Positions 63,326-64,000 of a DNA stretch of 64,000 nt are shown here, one piece after another. The notes below the pieces were generated by a model. The model had not been told where the DNA came from and searched no databases. It saw nothing but the letters and a program-made list of their open reading frames with translations. The position numbers were made by a program, and so were the translations under genes. The DNA comes from Planctomicrobium piriforme (lineage in GTDB: Bacteria; Planctomycetota; Planctomycetia; Planctomycetales; Planctomycetaceae): contig CAMATH010000005.1 of NCBI GenBank assembly GCA_945860955.1, forward strand, positions 1-64,000, written 5' to 3'. Numbering within the stretch: the stretch's first letter is position 1; every line of letters begins with the position of its first letter.

Positions 63326-64000
63326 ATGCGACCTCCCATGATCATTTCCGCCCGCAATTTGAACTTCGCGTTTGGCGAAGGGGATCTCCGCAAGCAGATT
63401 CTGTTCGACGTCTCGTTTGATGTCGCTCCGGGGGAGGTGGTGTTACTCACCGGTCCCAGCGGCAGCGGAAAGACCACACTCCTGACGCTGATCGGCGGCC
63501 TGCGGCGCACGACCGAAGGGGAGATGACGGTCCTGTCGCGGCCGATGCATCATGCGCGCAAGGAAGATCTGGTCGCGAACCGTCGCGACATTGGCTTCAT
63601 TTTTCAGCAACACAATCTGCTGGAGTTTCTGTCGGCTCAGAAGAATGTGGAACTGATGTTCCAGCTTCATCCGGAAGTCCCGGCGGGCGAAGCGCGGGCC
63701 CGGTCGGCGGAAATGTTGACCAAGGTCGGCTTGGGAAACCGACTCGACTATCATCCCTCGCGGCTGTCGGGAGGACAAAAACAGCGCGTCGCGATCGCCC
63801 GGGCCCTGGTCACGCGCCCGCAGTTGATTCTCGCGGACGAACCAACCGCGGCGCTCGACAGCCATTCAGGCCGCGACGTGGTCGAACTCCTGCAATCCCT
63901 CGCCCGCGACCGCGGTTGCCCGATTCTGATGGTCACCCACGACAACCGGGTTCTCGACATCGCCGACCGGGTGTTGAGCATGGAGGATGGGAGACTTGAG
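63326..64000 (+). CDS. DevA-type ABC transporter ATP-binding protein (3' end beyond window)
   Basis: Open from the ATG at 63326 (ATG at 63338 is the alternative) to the right edge, 225 codons without a stop. Walker A is GPSGSGKTT, the Q-loop is IFQQHNLL, the signature is LSGGQKQR, Walker B is LILADEPTAALD and the H-loop His is in MVTHDN. These belong to the MacB/LolD/DevA group. Family length is about 230-240, so only a few C-terminal residues are missing. It energises the export system with the DevB and DevC genes upstream. Confidence 0.93.
   Translation, partial: MRPPMIISARNLNFAFGEGDLRKQILFDVSFDVAPGEVVLLTGPSGSGKTTLLTLIGGLRRTTEGEMTVLSRPMHHARKEDLVANRRDIGFIFQQHNLLEFLSAQKNVELMFQLHPEVPAGEARARSAEMLTKVGLGNRLDYHPSRLSGGQKQRVAIARALVTRPQLILADEPTAALDSHSGRDVVELLQSLARDRGCPILMVTHDNRVLDIADRVLSMEDGRLE

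Overview
The window reads as chromosomal DNA of a planctomycete (Planctomycetota, probably Planctomycetales). Pointers are two DUF1501 proteins with Tat-type N-termini, a Trx7/PDZ protein with a CxxCH motif, a sigma factor overlapping a Ser/Thr kinase gene with TPR repeats, a cysteine-rich lipoprotein beside a TolC-like protein, long TPR proteins, zinc-ribbon membrane proteins, high GC, and gene-sparse stretches filled with dispersed repeats. No phage, plasmid or CRISPR structure was seen.

Layout. 1-2070 is a gene graveyard: two decayed IS1380-type transposase remnants and the 5' stub of an M14-type peptidase gene. 2070-5893 holds an orphan ParA ATPase, a DUF1501 protein and a GT4 glycosyltransferase. 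6359-7648 is a thioredoxin-fold/PDZ gene with an in-frame TGA exactly at a redox-active position, followed by a SECIS-like hairpin; it is the best candidate for unusual biology here. 7652-10725 carries accB, accC and a phosphofructokinase with PPi-type active-site residues. 10726-14932 is an accessory stretch: repeats, a lone terminator, a second DUF1501 gene, a VapBC-like toxin-antitoxin pair between 92-bp direct repeats, and a cadherin-like gene fragment. 14933-18093 is a two-component system plus an SRPBCC protein. 18254-25756 (minus strand) is an esterase, two TPR proteins and a zinc-ribbon membrane protein.

26675-41982 is mostly housekeeping or envelope: lipoprotein, bacterioferritin, ScpA, alpha/beta hydrolase, cysteine-rich lipoprotein, TolC-like protein, an FHA protein followed by a J-domain/LRR protein, DUF1415, polyphosphate kinase and YchF. 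42271-49116 holds BamA, a zinc-ribbon protein and a WD40-like protein whose frames suggest a broken fusion. 49206-54704 has a PQQ beta-propeller protein and the sigma-factor/kinase pair. 55012-58242 has two TatA-like genes behind a strong promoter, tRNA-Val(CAC) and an RND transporter. The end holds a GT-C-type membrane glycosyltransferase and a TetR-controlled DevBCA-type ABC exporter operon whose ATPase gene runs off the edge.

Three intergenic repeat families recur: (1) a 154-bp core with GGATGAA-rich inverted arms (three full copies and one variant), (2) a ~160-bp element after bamA and after the RND gene, and (3) a hairpin or half-hairpin based on CTTCCTGACGGGCGCGG. Functions are inferred from recognised motifs and family knowledge; no database search was run.
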